From Saprospiraceae bacterium (lineage in GTDB: Bacteria > Bacteroidota > Bacteroidia > Chitinophagales > Saprospiraceae): a DNA stretch of 33,068 nt. Positions 26,140 to 33,068 of this stretch are shown here, one piece after another. Position 1 is the first letter of the stretch. Each line of letters starts with the position of its first letter. Position numbers and translations under genes: made by a program. Location: assembly GCA_020628085.1 (NCBI GenBank), contig JAHDFQ010000022.1:7121-40188 (forward strand). The letters run 5' to 3'. Below the pieces are notes generated by a model that saw nothing but the letters and a program-made list of their open reading frames with translations, searched no databases and had not been told where the DNA came from.

Positions 26140-26757
26140 TTACACCAAACCTATTTTAGATGCTAAGTCTCGATTGCAAAGCGAGCCATTTCGTAGTCCA
26201 GCATAATCAGATGCGGAAGAGTATAACCAGTCTTCAGGTTTTTTAACCAAATTTGCTTTAACAGGATTTTGATGAATATAATTCATACAAACTCTTGCAT
26301 ATTGAATACCATCTGAAAATTTGAAAAAGGTAGATTCTTGATCTATATGAATGAAAGCATCCATATCCCAATCGTTGTTCACCTTCGTACCAATTTGAAA
26401 TAATGAGCCTGTTCGATTTTCCTGATTATTGATAGCTCTAGTATAACTTCTTAGCAAAATAGCTATTCCTTGACTCATATTTTGTTGTCTATTATGCTTT
26501 TGCTTTTTTTGAAAAGAAGAAGGTATTGTTTTAGTTGGTTTAATCATTTTACTCAATGTACATCCTTCAGGTTTCATGTAGACCAACCAATGAAAGTGAT
26601 TTGGCATCAAACAATAGGCAAGAAATGAGCAGTATGGTAGAAGCTCTTTGCGCATTTTTTGTAAGAAAAAGATATAATTTCTTTCTTGCGGAAAGATAAC
26701 TTGGCTATTGTTGCCCTTGTTATAAATATGGTAAATTTCGTTAGCTTCAAAAGTCAT
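26140..26757 (-). CDS. REP-associated tyrosine transposase (RAYT, Y1_Tnp family)
   Basis: HUH-type single-strand DNA nuclease of 205 residues, related to IS200/IS605 TnpA. It shows MPNHFHWLVYM with His54 and His56 (the HUH pair), catalytic Tyr105 in LLRSYTRAIN, and the C-terminal MNYIHQNPVKANLV and DWLYSSASDYAG blocks that mark the RAYT group. All expected residues are present, so it appears intact. It is alone, without TnpB. It is flanked by inverted palindromes, the usual setting of a RAYT and its cognate REPs, and another copy of the palindrome occurs at 31731. RAYTs are thought to mobilise REPs in trans. Confidence 0.94.
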   Translation of the reverse strand: MTFEANEIYHIYNKGNNSQVIFPQERNYIFFLQKMRKELLPYCSFLAYCLMPNHFHWLVYMKPEGCTLSKMIKPTKTIPSSFQKKQKHNRQQNMSQGIAILLRSYTRAINNQENRTGSLFQIGTKVNNDWDMDAFIHIDQESTFFKFSDGIQYARVCMNYIHQNPVKANLVKKPEDWLYSSASDYAGLRNGSLCNRDLASKIGLV

Positions 26758-26781
26758 TGTTACAATATTTTAGGTGTTTTA

Positions 26782-26811
26782 GTCAAATGATGACTGTAGT
26801 CACCATTTGAC
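26782..26811 (-). repeat. REP-like palindrome, right side of RAYT
   Basis: The arms gtcaaatgatgact (26782-26795) and agtcaccatttgac (26798-26811) flank a gt centre. The core is identical to the copy at 31731-31760 and an inverted copy of 26104-26133. Confidence 0.85.
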
Positions 26812-26818
26812 TTCAAAC

Positions 26819-27775
26819 TTAATAAACCGCCTCTACAATTCTTCGAATCGTCTCCGAGTCCCCCATCGTATAGTAGTGTAAACATGGAACACCACGTTCT
26901 TTGAGTTCTTTGGATTGTTGAATGCACCATTCAATTCCGATTTCTTTTACAGCAGCATTGTCCTTAGCCTTCATCAAATCTTTGACCAAAGCATCAGGCA
27001 TATCCACGAAAAATAAGCGGGGTAAGCTATTCAGCTGATATTTTTTAGTAATAGGTTTAAGCCCTGGCACGATAGGAACATGGATACCCATTGCTCGACA
27101 TTTATCCACGTAGTCGAAGTATTTTTGATTATCAAAAAACATCTGAGTGACGATATAATCCCCGCCAGCATCAATCTTTTGTTTGGTAAATTCTAAGTCC
27201 ATCATCGGATTTGGAGACTCAAAATGCTTTTCTGGATAACCCGCAATTCCGATACAAAAATCTGTTTTGGCACCGTCTACAATCGTACCATCTAAATAAT
27301 TACCATTATTAATATCATTAACTTGATGAATTAAGTCGATAGCATATTTATGCCCACCTCTTTCAGGAATAAACTTCCCTTCAAATTTTTGAGCATCTCC
27401 ACGCAGACAAAGTACATTCTGCACGTTCAAGAAATTCAAATCGATAAGTGCATTTTCTGTATCTTCCGTTGTAAAACCACCACAAATCAAGTGCGGAACA
27501 GCATCTACACCGTAGCGGTGCATAATAGCCGCACAAATACCTACGGTTCCTGGACGTTTACGAATAGCCGTTTTTTCATAATAACCACTTTCTCGTTTGT
27601 TATACACAAACTCTTGACGATGATAAGTCACATCAATAAAAGGTGGTTTGAATTCCATTAGAGGATCCAATGTATTGAAAATAGCTTCCATACTACCACC
27701 TTTTAATGGGGGTAAGACTTCAAAAGAAATCAATGTTTTTCCAGCCGCTTTTTCAAAATATTCTGTAACTTTCAT
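26819..27775 (-). CDS. metF: 5,10-methylenetetrahydrofolate reductase
   Basis: FAD enzyme of 318 residues that reduces methylene-THF to 5-methyl-THF for methionine synthesis. The N-terminal ISFEVLPP holds Glu19, equivalent to the catalytic Glu28 of the E. coli enzyme. The segments IDVTYH, HLICGGFTTED, LNVQNVLCLRGDA, FCIGIAGYPEKH and FDNQKYFDYVDKCRAMGI follow the TIM-barrel order of the family, and ENALIDL is typical of the Bacteroidota form. Length is normal. Its TAA lies in the RAYT inverted repeat. The nearby PLP gene at 28562 may share the methionine theme. Confidence 0.95.
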   Translation of the reverse strand: MKVTEYFEKAAGKTLISFEVLPPLKGGSMEAIFNTLDPLMEFKPPFIDVTYHRQEFVYNKRESGYYEKTAIRKRPGTVGICAAIMHRYGVDAVPHLICGGFTTEDTENALIDLNFLNVQNVLCLRGDAQKFEGKFIPERGGHKYAIDLIHQVNDINNGNYLDGTIVDGAKTDFCIGIAGYPEKHFESPNPMMDLEFTKQKIDAGGDYIVTQMFFDNQKYFDYVDKCRAMGIHVPIVPGLKPITKKYQLNSLPRLFFVDMPDALVKDLMKAKDNAAVKEIGIEWCIQQSKELKERGVPCLHYYTMGDSETIRRIVEAVY

Positions 27776-27820
27776 TGTATTTTTTTAATAGGATAGATCA
27801 ATTCTAATGAATCTATGGGT

Positions 27821-28417
27821 TTATTTTCTCTTCTTTTTCTTTACGGGTTTACACGTTTTGCAGTATTCATACAACTCATTGATTTCACTGTTTATCTTTT
27901 TAGAATAGTCAGATATGGTCGAACTCCAATCATTGCTGATTCTTAATTGACTATTGATTTCTGCATTGAGTTTTGAATATTCATTACTCACTTCCGCATG
28001 AGCTAGATCATAAAAATTAGCAGCAGAACCTAGTTTCTTACGTTCATACAGTTCTTTTCTAAACTTTCTAGCAAACAACTCCGACATATCAAATTGTAAA
28101 TTCGCCAACAATAGTAGCTCCGATGTCAATTTCTCATCACCTTCTTCTATCCAACTCATTGTTGGTAAATAATAGGCTTCAACATACTTGTTGAAGTTCT
28201 TAGTAAACATAAATTGTGCATTCGTCATTTGGTAGGCAAAGTCATAAGTTGTCTGAAAAGACATTTCCTGAACTTGATCTTCAGCTAAGTTAGGTGGGGT
28301 ATCCTGAAAAGACTGTTCGTCTATTACTAGATCCGCAGTCCACTGGACTTTCTTTTGGGCGAAGGAAATAACACTTGAAAAAAGGAATAATACTAAACTT
28401 AATAAACTTCTTGACAT
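27821..28417 (-). CDS. Small secreted protein, possibly a degenerate DUF922-like
   Basis: Protein of 198 residues with a signal peptide (LLSLVLFLFSSVISFAQ, cleavage near residue 20). WTADLVIDEQSFQDTPP and FDMSELFARKFRKELYE (109-125) resemble the conserved parts of DUF922, a secreted family with an HExxHFD-type motif. Here the expected histidines are absent: LANLQFDM (104-111) replaces them, so no zinc site is formed. The C-terminus is very basic (CKPVKKKKRK) and cysteines pair near the end. The family assignment is tentative; the function is unknown. Confidence 0.6.
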   Translation of the reverse strand: MSRSLLSLVLFLFSSVISFAQKKVQWTADLVIDEQSFQDTPPNLAEDQVQEMSFQTTYDFAYQMTNAQFMFTKNFNKYVEAYYLPTMSWIEEGDEKLTSELLLLANLQFDMSELFARKFRKELYERKKLGSAANFYDLAHAEVSNEYSKLNAEINSQLRISNDWSSTISDYSKKINSEINELYEYCKTCKPVKKKKRK

Positions 28418-28503
28418 ATTATTATTTTGTAAATAGATATGATATTACTCTAAAGAAACGATACTCTTTACACTAAATTATCATTGCATTGTCAAACGTA
28501 AAA

Positions 28504-28535
28504 CAGCTTCAAATGTTTGTAACACATTGAAGCTG
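28504..28535 (-). terminator. Intrinsic terminator after the cystathionine enzyme gene
   Basis: The arms cagcttcaa (28504-28512) and ttgaagctg (28527-28535) pair perfectly. On the - strand the stem is followed by ttttacgttt. It lies 27 nt after the stop of the - strand gene at 28562. Confidence 0.6.
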
Positions 28536-28561
28536 CACTTTTCTATTACATTGATAAATTT

Positions 28562-29707
28562 TTACAAATTAGCCAATGCTTCTTCCAAATCATTCACTAA
28601 GTCATCCACATCTTCCACCCCTATACTCAAACGAATCAAAGAATCCGTCAATCCGACTTTCAAACGTTCTTTTCTAGGAATAGAACCATGCGTCATACTT
28701 GCAGGATGACCGATCAATGATTCTACCCCTCCCAGTGACTCTGCTAATGTAAACACTTTTGTGTTACTCAATACTTTTTTAGCATCTTCAAAAGTATCCT
28801 TTTTCAAGTCAAAAGATACCATTGCTCCAAAATCACGCATTTGTACTTTAGCTATTTTATGCCCAGGATGTTCCTTAAAGCCAGGATAATTTACTCGATT
28901 TACCTTTGGATGTGCCTCTAGCATTTTAGCAATTTTCTTTGCATTTTTACACGCCCGTTCGACTCTTAAATGTAAAGTTTTAATACCTCTCAATACCAAA
29001 AAACAATCCTGTGGCCCAGGAACAGCACCTACAGCATTTTGGATAAAGAATAAACGATCTGCTAATTCTTGACTATTTACAACCACTGCACCATGTACCA
29101 CGTCCGAATGACCACCTAAATATTTAGTAGCTGAATGTAAAACCATATCTGCACCCAAATCAATAGGTTTTTGCAAATAAGGTGATGCAAAAGTGTTATC
29201 CACACAAACCAGTATATTATGCTTTTTGGCAATCGCACAAATAGCGTTAATATCCACAATATTTAACATTGGATTGGTTGGTGTTTCTATCCATACCAGC
29301 TTTGTAGAGTTAGTAATATGTTTTTCTAAATCTGCTGCATTGGATAAGTCTATAAACTTAGATTTGATGCCAAACGGTGCATATACCTTCGTTAACAAAC
29401 GATAAGAACCACCATATAAATCATTTACGGAAATAATTTCATCCCCTGATTTAAATAGCTTAATAATCGCATCCATAGCTGCCAAACCACTACTAAAACA
29501 GATGGCTGCTTTTCCATTTTCTAAAGCTGCTAAGTTAGCCTCTAAAACCGAACGAGTAGGATTTTGTGTACGTGCGTATTCGAATCCATTATGCTTCCCT
29601 GGTTCTTTCTGTGCATAAGTGGAAGTTTGGTATATTGGAGTCATTACTGCACCTGTCGCAGAGTCAGGGTGAACGCCTGCATGTATTACTTTTGTTCCGA
29701 ATTTCAT
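28562..29707 (-). CDS. Cystathionine gamma-synthase / gamma-lyase family PLP enzyme
   Basis: Cytosolic fold-type I transsulfuration enzyme of 381 residues. Lys195 in SATKYLGGHSDVVHG is the PLP Schiff-base lysine. The motifs PIYQTSTY, EYARTQNPTR, SSGLAAMDA, PTNPMLNIVDI, CVDNTFASPYLQKP and SLGGVESLIGHPASMTH are all in order. Synthase (metB-like) and lyase (methionine degradation) share these motifs, and the residue after SLGG does not settle it, so the symbol is left open. The context with metF leans to methionine synthesis. A 17-bp palindrome lies 27 nt upstream of the start. Confidence 0.93.
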   Translation of the reverse strand: MKFGTKVIHAGVHPDSATGAVMTPIYQTSTYAQKEPGKHNGFEYARTQNPTRSVLEANLAALENGKAAICFSSGLAAMDAIIKLFKSGDEIISVNDLYGGSYRLLTKVYAPFGIKSKFIDLSNAADLEKHITNSTKLVWIETPTNPMLNIVDINAICAIAKKHNILVCVDNTFASPYLQKPIDLGADMVLHSATKYLGGHSDVVHGAVVVNSQELADRLFFIQNAVGAVPGPQDCFLVLRGIKTLHLRVERACKNAKKIAKMLEAHPKVNRVNYPGFKEHPGHKIAKVQMRDFGAMVSFDLKKDTFEDAKKVLSNTKVFTLAESLGGVESLIGHPASMTHGSIPRKERLKVGLTDSLIRLSIGVEDVDDLVNDLEEALANL

Positions 29708-29733
29708 GTTCTTCTATAACATTTTAACATACC

Positions 29734-29783
29734 AACATTTTAACGAGTAAATTTATGACCTAATGGTTACTCGTTAAAATGTT
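29734..29783. repeat. 17-bp perfect inverted repeat upstream of the cystathionine enzyme gene
   Basis: The arms aacattttaacgagtaa (29734-29750) and ttactcgttaaaatgtt (29767-29783) are perfect reverse complements separated by 16 nt. An extra direct copy of aacattttaac begins at 29718. It lies in the 96-nt gap after the transketolase C-subunit gene; it could be a terminator or a leader hairpin, but no T-run follows. Confidence 0.7.
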
Positions 29784-29803
29784 ATGCGTTAATAAATCAA
29801 GGA

Positions 29804-30760
29804 TTATTTTCTCTTCATCACTTTTTTAACTGCCTCTACAATATTTTTAGGAGCTAAACCATATTTGACCAATAAATCAGCAGGTTTTCCACTTTCTCCA
29901 AACGAATCATTGACGGCAACCATTTCTAGAGGCGTTGGCATTTTACGAGCTAATAATTGAGCAACACTATCACCTAATCCACCGTGCATTTGATGTTCTT
30001 CTGCGGTGACTATACAACCCGTTTTACCAACAGATTTCAAAATAGCCTCATCATCTAATGGTTTGATGGTATGAATGTTAATCAGTTCTACGCTAACACC
30101 CTCTTTTGCTAGGGTTTTTGCTGCTTCTACAGCATTCCAAACGAGATGTCCTGTTGCAACGATAGTGACGTCGGTTCCTTCGTTCATCATATTTGCCTTC
30201 CCGATCTCAAAAGTCTGATCCGCAGGTGTGAAAACTGGCCAGCTTGGTCGTCCAAAACGAAGATAAACAGGACCTTCATGGTTAGCGATGGCAATCGTAG
30301 CTGCTTTAGTTTGGTTATAATCACAAGGATTAATCACCGTCATGCCTGGCAACATTTTCATCATACCCATATCTTCCAAAATTTGGTGGGTTGCACCGTC
30401 TTCACCCAAAGTTAAACCTGCGTGTGAAGCACAAATTTTCACGTTTTTATGAGAATAAGCTACGGACTGACGAATTTGGTCATACACCCGACCTGTGGAG
30501 AAATTAGCAAATGTTCCTGTATATGGAATTTTACCTGCGGTCGCTAAACCTGCTGCCATTCCAATCATATTGGCTTCTGCAATACCCGCTTGAATAAAGC
30601 GATCTGGAAACGCATCAATAAACGCATTCATTTTTAAAGAACCAATCAAATCCGCACATAAGGCTACGACTTGATCGTTTTGTTGACCGACTTCTAACAA
30701 TCCTGCCCCAAACCCATCCCGTGTCGCTTTCTTTTCTGTACTTACTATATTTTCTAACAT
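29804..30760 (-). CDS. Transketolase, C-terminal subunit
   Basis: Pyrimidine-binding and C-terminal part of a split transketolase, 318 residues. ThDP pyrimidine-domain landmarks are present: [19 protein letters not shown], with the acidic Glu for ThDP activation in GIAEANM, and [14 protein letters not shown]. The C-terminal transketolase domain ([11 protein letters not shown] read as [14 protein letters not shown], then [17 protein letters not shown]) is complete. It follows the N-terminal subunit gene by 71 nt on the same strand, and the pair makes an active enzyme in the pentose phosphate route. Confidence 0.95.
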   Translation of the reverse strand: MLENIVSTEKKATRDGFGAGLLEVGQQNDQVVALCADLIGSLKMNAFIDAFPDRFIQAGIAEANMIGMAAGLATAGKIPYTGTFANFSTGRVYDQIRQSVAYSHKNVKICASHAGLTLGEDGATHQILEDMGMMKMLPGMTVINPCDYNQTKAATIAIANHEGPVYLRFGRPSWPVFTPADQTFEIGKANMMNEGTDVTIVATGHLVWNAVEAAKTLAKEGVSVELINIHTIKPLDDEAILKSVGKTGCIVTAEEHQMHGGLGDSVAQLLARKMPTPLEMVAVNDSFGESGKPADLLVKYGLAPKNIVEAVKKVMKRK

Positions 30761-30803
30761 TATTTTTTAATTGAAGTTGCTATGCAATTTTATTAATCAC
30801 CTG

Positions 30804-30819
30804 ATAGGCTAAAGCCTAT
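30804..30819. repeat. Short palindrome between the transketolase subunits
   Basis: The arms ataggct (30804-30810) and agcctat (30813-30819) surround a 2-nt aa. No T-run follows. It lies within the 71-nt gap between two co-directional subunit genes and could act as a processing or spacer hairpin; a repeat-family origin is also possible. Confidence 0.5.
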
Positions 30820-30831
30820 TCTACAAAAATT

Positions 30832-31680
30832 TTACACAGGATAATCACCCAATGTTTCTTCTAATTGAGAAAGTGCATCGGCTGTCTGTTCCTCATTAGT
30901 TGCCTTACCGTGCCACTTGTGTGTCCCTTGCATAAAATCAACTCCATAACCCATTTCGGTATGCATCATAATCGCAATTGGTTTACCCTTACCTGTTAGC
31001 TCCTTGGCATGGTTCAAGGTGTTGACAACGGATTCCATATCGTTTCCTTCCATTTGCAATACTTCCCAACCAAAAGCAGCCCACTTTGAAGGTAAATCAC
31101 CTAAGTGCATGACTTCACTCGTTGGGCCATCAATTTGTTGACCATTCCAATCTACCGTTACAATTAAGTTATCTACTTTATTATGCGGTGCGAAAAGGGC
31201 AGATTCCCAGATTTGTCCTTCTTGAAGTTCACCATCACCCGTTAGTACATAAACCAACTTATCATCACCGTCCATTTTCTTCGCCATCGCTGCACCTATA
31301 GCCACAGAAATACCTTGACCGAGTGAACCAGAAGCTACCCGAATACCAGGCAGACCTTCATGTGTGGCTGGATGTCCTTGCAAACGAGAATCTAATTTTC
31401 GGAAGGTTGCCAATTCTGCTTTGGGAAAATAACCTGCATGTGCTAACACACTGTACCAAACAGGCGAAATATGTCCGTTGGATAGAAAGAACATGTCTTC
31501 ATTTTTTCCATTCATATTAAAAGACTTGTCGTGTGACATAATCTCAAAATATAAAGCGGTAAAAAAGTCTGCACAACCCAATGATCCACCAGGGTGACCA
31601 CTCGACGCTAAATGGGTTTGACGGATAATATCACGTCTTACTTGAGAAGCGATTTTTTGAAGTTCTTGAATACTTGCCAT
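30832..31680 (-). CDS. Transketolase, N-terminal subunit
   Basis: ThDP-binding part of a split transketolase, 282 residues. SSGHPGGSLGCADF is the family N-terminal signature. GDGELQEGQIWESALFAPH begins the ThDP-diphosphate motif, which closes at WNGQQIDGPT with its Asn. The C-terminal subunit follows directly downstream. A -7 element at 31781-31788 and a REP-like palindrome (31731-31760) lie upstream, so the palindrome would be part of the leader RNA. Confidence 0.95.
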   Translation of the reverse strand: MASIQELQKIASQVRRDIIRQTHLASSGHPGGSLGCADFFTALYFEIMSHDKSFNMNGKNEDMFFLSNGHISPVWYSVLAHAGYFPKAELATFRKLDSRLQGHPATHEGLPGIRVASGSLGQGISVAIGAAMAKKMDGDDKLVYVLTGDGELQEGQIWESALFAPHNKVDNLIVTVDWNGQQIDGPTSEVMHLGDLPSKWAAFGWEVLQMEGNDMESVVNTLNHAKELTGKGKPIAIMMHTEMGYGVDFMQGTHKWHGKATNEEQTADALSQLEETLGDYPV

Positions 31681-31730
31681 AAGATTGGTATAGCTTTTAG
31701 AAAACTGGTAATAAACTAAATTTACTCGTA

Positions 31731-31760
31731 GTCAAATGATGACTGTAGTCACCATTTGAC
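31731..31760 (-). repeat. REP-like palindrome in the transketolase leader
   Basis: The arms gtcaaatgatgact (31731-31744) and agtcaccatttgac (31747-31760) flank a gt centre. The 30 bases are identical to the copy at 26782-26811 beside the RAYT gene 5 kb away, but the adjacent 15 bases of the RAYT inverted repeat are missing. Confidence 0.85.
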
Positions 31761-31780
31761 TTAAATTTTCAAATGTGTTG

Positions 31781-31788
31781 CAAAAGTA
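31781..31788 (-). promoter_or_regulatory. -7 element of the transketolase genes
   Basis: On the - strand tacttttg matches TAnnTTTG. No -33 match is found at 19-21 bp. The transcript would start about 95 nt before the N-subunit ATG and include the palindrome at 31731. Confidence 0.45.
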
Positions 31789-31857
31789 GCGATTTACCGT
31801 AAGATGATGGTTTTTTTATATTAAAAACTTATAAAGTTGTTGGTAAGAAAGTTTTGA

Positions 31858-31889
31858 TTGTTACAGAAAATTAGATTTTGATACTTTTG
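31858..31889 (+). promoter_or_regulatory. Promoter of the Gfo/Idh/MocA gene
   Basis: TTG (31858-31860) and tacttttg (31882-31889) are separated by 21 bp, matching the Bacteroidota -33/-7 arrangement. The start codon is at 31911 or 31914. Confidence 0.6.
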
Positions 31890-31910
31890 TGGAAACAACA
31901 TAGATAGATA

Positions 31911-32891
31911 ATGATGAAAATAGGTGTTTTAGGAGTTGGACATTTAGGAAAAATACATTTGAAGTGCATTCAGATGATTGATGATTATGAATTGGTCGGT
32001 TTTTATGACCCGAATGAGGATAACGCAACTGCGGCAATAAATTCTTATAGTGTCAAAAGGTTTACCGATATTGATGAATTAATAGACGCTGTGGATGTGG
32101 TTGATATTATTACACCCACGATTACACACTTTGAACTCGCCAAGCTCGCTATTCAAAAAGGAAAACACGTTTTCATAGAAAAACCATTGACGAATACCAT
32201 TGAAGAAGGACAAATTTTATTGGAATTGAGTCAGCAACATGGTGTAAAAGTACAAGTAGGACACGTCGAGCGATTCAACCCTGCTTTTTTGTCTTTGGGC
32301 GATACACCTTTGAATCCCAAGTTTATTGAAGCCCACCGACTCGCCATGTTCAATCCTCGTGGAACGGATGTATCTGTTGTACTAGACCTAATGATTCACG
32401 ACTTGGATATATTATTGAGTATGGTACCATCGAAAGTAAAAAAAATAAATGCGAGTGGCGTAGCGGTGGTGAGTGATACACCCGATATTAGTAATGCTCG
32501 GATTGAATTTGAAAATGGCTGTGTGGCCAATTTGACTGCTAGTCGTATTTCGATGAAACAGATGCGTAAAGTCCGCTTGTTTCAGAAAGATGCTTATATC
32601 AGTATTGATTTTCTGGAAAAGAAATCCGAGGTTATTCGTTTGTATGACAAAACAGCATCTAACCTTCAATCATTAGATAGCTTCGTAGAACTACCTACTC
32701 CAAAGGGCGACAAACTCATACAAATCAAAACCCCCAAAGCAGAACCCAGCAATGCCATCAAAATGGAATTGGAACTGTTTGCAAAAAGTATTCGTGAAAA
32801 TACCCGTCCCATTGTGAGTATTAAAGACGGCTTTAATGCTTTAAAATTAGCGCATCAAATTATTGAGGAGATTGAGAAAAGTGTGGTGTAA
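31911..32891 (+). CDS. Gfo/Idh/MocA family oxidoreductase
   Basis: NAD(P)-dependent oxidoreductase of 326 residues. The Rossmann glycine motif GVLGVGHLGKIH (residues 5-16) opens the dinucleotide domain, and EKPLTNT carries the family EKP motif. The C-terminal sheet domain includes VGHVERFNPAF and DLMIHDLDI, patterns seen in sugar and UDP-sugar dehydrogenases of the family. The substrate is not readable from sequence. Two tandem ATGs (31911 and 31914) are present; the second gives the usual MKIGVLG start. It is transcribed alone from its own promoter. Confidence 0.9.
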   Translation: MMKIGVLGVGHLGKIHLKCIQMIDDYELVGFYDPNEDNATAAINSYSVKRFTDIDELIDAVDVVDIITPTITHFELAKLAIQKGKHVFIEKPLTNTIEEGQILLELSQQHGVKVQVGHVERFNPAFLSLGDTPLNPKFIEAHRLAMFNPRGTDVSVVLDLMIHDLDILLSMVPSKVKKINASGVAVVSDTPDISNARIEFENGCVANLTASRISMKQMRKVRLFQKDAYISIDFLEKKSEVIRLYDKTASNLQSLDSFVELPTPKGDKLIQIKTPKAEPSNAIKMELELFAKSIRENTRPIVSIKDGFNALKLAHQIIEEIEKSVV

Positions 32892-32928
32892 GTAAAATGT
32901 TAAAGTTTATATCAAACCAAAAAAGGAC

Positions 32929-32959
32929 TTGCACTTATATCAAATATCTTTTATATTTG
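32929..32959 (+). promoter_or_regulatory. Promoter of the repeat-containing reading frame at the window end
   Basis: TTG (32929-32931) is followed after 20 bp by tatatttg (32952-32959), a full match to TTG-N19-21-TAnnTTTG. The -7 box overlaps a perfect inverted repeat, tcaaatat/atatttga (32940-32947 and 32953-32960), which could be an operator. A leader of about 30 nt with agaagg leads to the ATG at 32995. Confidence 0.6.
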
Positions 32960-32994
32960 AATCAGGGAACAAAACTAGAAGGCTAAAAATTGAA

Positions 32995-33068
32995 ATGAAA
33001 GGTCTTAACCAAAAAAATCTTTTCTTTTCTTTTCTTTTCTTTTCTTTTCTTTTCTTTTCTTTTCTTTT
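32995..33068 (+). CDS. 5' end of an exported protein with a repeat-encoded signal peptide (partial)
   Basis: Only 24 codons lie in the window. The frame begins MKGLNQKN, a basic n-region, and from codon 9 reads LFFSF three times, then L, which is the hydrophobic core of a signal peptide. These codons are made wholly by the CTTTT repeat. Every frame of a CTTTT tract is free of stops, so a change in copy number would shift the downstream frame without truncation inside the tract. Promoter and agaagg lie just upstream. The identity of the mature protein lies beyond the window. Confidence 0.6.
   Translation, partial: MKGLNQKNLFFSFLFFSFLFFSFL
33019..33068 (+). repeat. Pentanucleotide microsatellite (CTTTT)10
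   Basis: Ten uninterrupted CTTTT units fill the last 50 bases and reach the final base of the window, so the true number is at least ten. They begin exactly at the ninth codon of the reading frame at 32995. Such tracts are prone to slipped-strand changes. Confidence 0.95.

Larger units (their letters stand above)
26089..26826 (-). mobile_element. RAYT element with 45-bp inverted repeats
   Basis: A 738-bp unit: the RAYT gene bounded by 26089-26133 and its inverted copy 26782-26826. The two 45-mers agree at 43 positions, the two differences lying in the loop of an internal palindrome. The termini begin tttattaag and run through gtcaaatggtgact. The stop codons of the upstream TPR gene and the downstream metF gene fall inside the repeats. 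No target-site duplication was found. Confidence 0.8.

Noticed and set aside
26140-26757. IS200/IS605-type insertion sequence with TnpB
   Set aside because: There is no TnpB gene, and the C-terminal motifs and flanking palindromes fit the RAYT branch rather than IS200 TnpA.

Overview
The window looks like chromosomal DNA of a low-GC member of the Bacteroidota, probably Saprospirales-like, though the order is an inference. Several things point there. Two large surface proteins carry PKD modules and a gliding-motility-type C-terminal (type B, T9SS) sorting domain, and a third secreted protein has a type A sorting domain. There is a LytTR / 7TMR-DISM signalling pair and a transketolase split into two genes. 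Promoters match the Bacteroidota -7 element TAnnTTTG, and clear Shine-Dalgarno sequences are scarce. No rRNA, tRNA, CRISPR array or prophage is visible.

Layout. 97-4760 (+): two tandem paralogous PKD/T9SS surface proteins, the second with a terminator-like hairpin inside its signal-peptide codons. 4870-7661 (+): an unusual Clp/Hsp100-like double AAA+ protein followed after 2 nt by a small TPR protein. 7761-11732 (+): LytTR response regulator, its 7TM LytS-type kinase, and an exported protein ending in a peptidase-S74 intramolecular chaperone. Matching ACCRTTYA direct repeats lie upstream of the regulator and of the S74 gene at the same distance from their -7 elements, so this reads as a small self-contained regulon. 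11862-18599 (-): lpxB, a lipoprotein esterase, lnt, a group III truncated haemoglobin and metG, interrupted by structured palindromes. 18730-23075 (-): a kelch protein, a PG-binding-like protein, a T9SS type A protein and a TspO-like membrane protein.

23406-26096 (+): a TPR-AAA+ ATPase and a TPR-polytopic membrane protein, a likely functional pair. 26089-26826: a RAYT (REP-associated tyrosine transposase) gene bracketed by 45-bp inverted repeats, each containing a 30-nt palindrome; the stop codons of both flanking convergent genes lie inside the repeats. A further copy of the palindrome sits in the transketolase leader at 31731. 26819-31680 (-): metF, a small secreted protein, a cystathionine gamma-synthase/lyase, and the two transketolase subunits. 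31911-32891 (+): a Gfo/Idh/MocA oxidoreductase.

The window ends inside a very suggestive object. A good promoter and an ATG at 32995 open a reading frame whose ninth codon begins ten perfect CTTTT pentanucleotide repeats, which run to the last base. The repeats encode the hydrophobic core of a signal peptide, the same design as the phase-variable Neisseria opa genes. This end-of-window gene, the RAYT element, the LytTR regulon and the aberrant Clp-like protein are the parts most worth follow-up.
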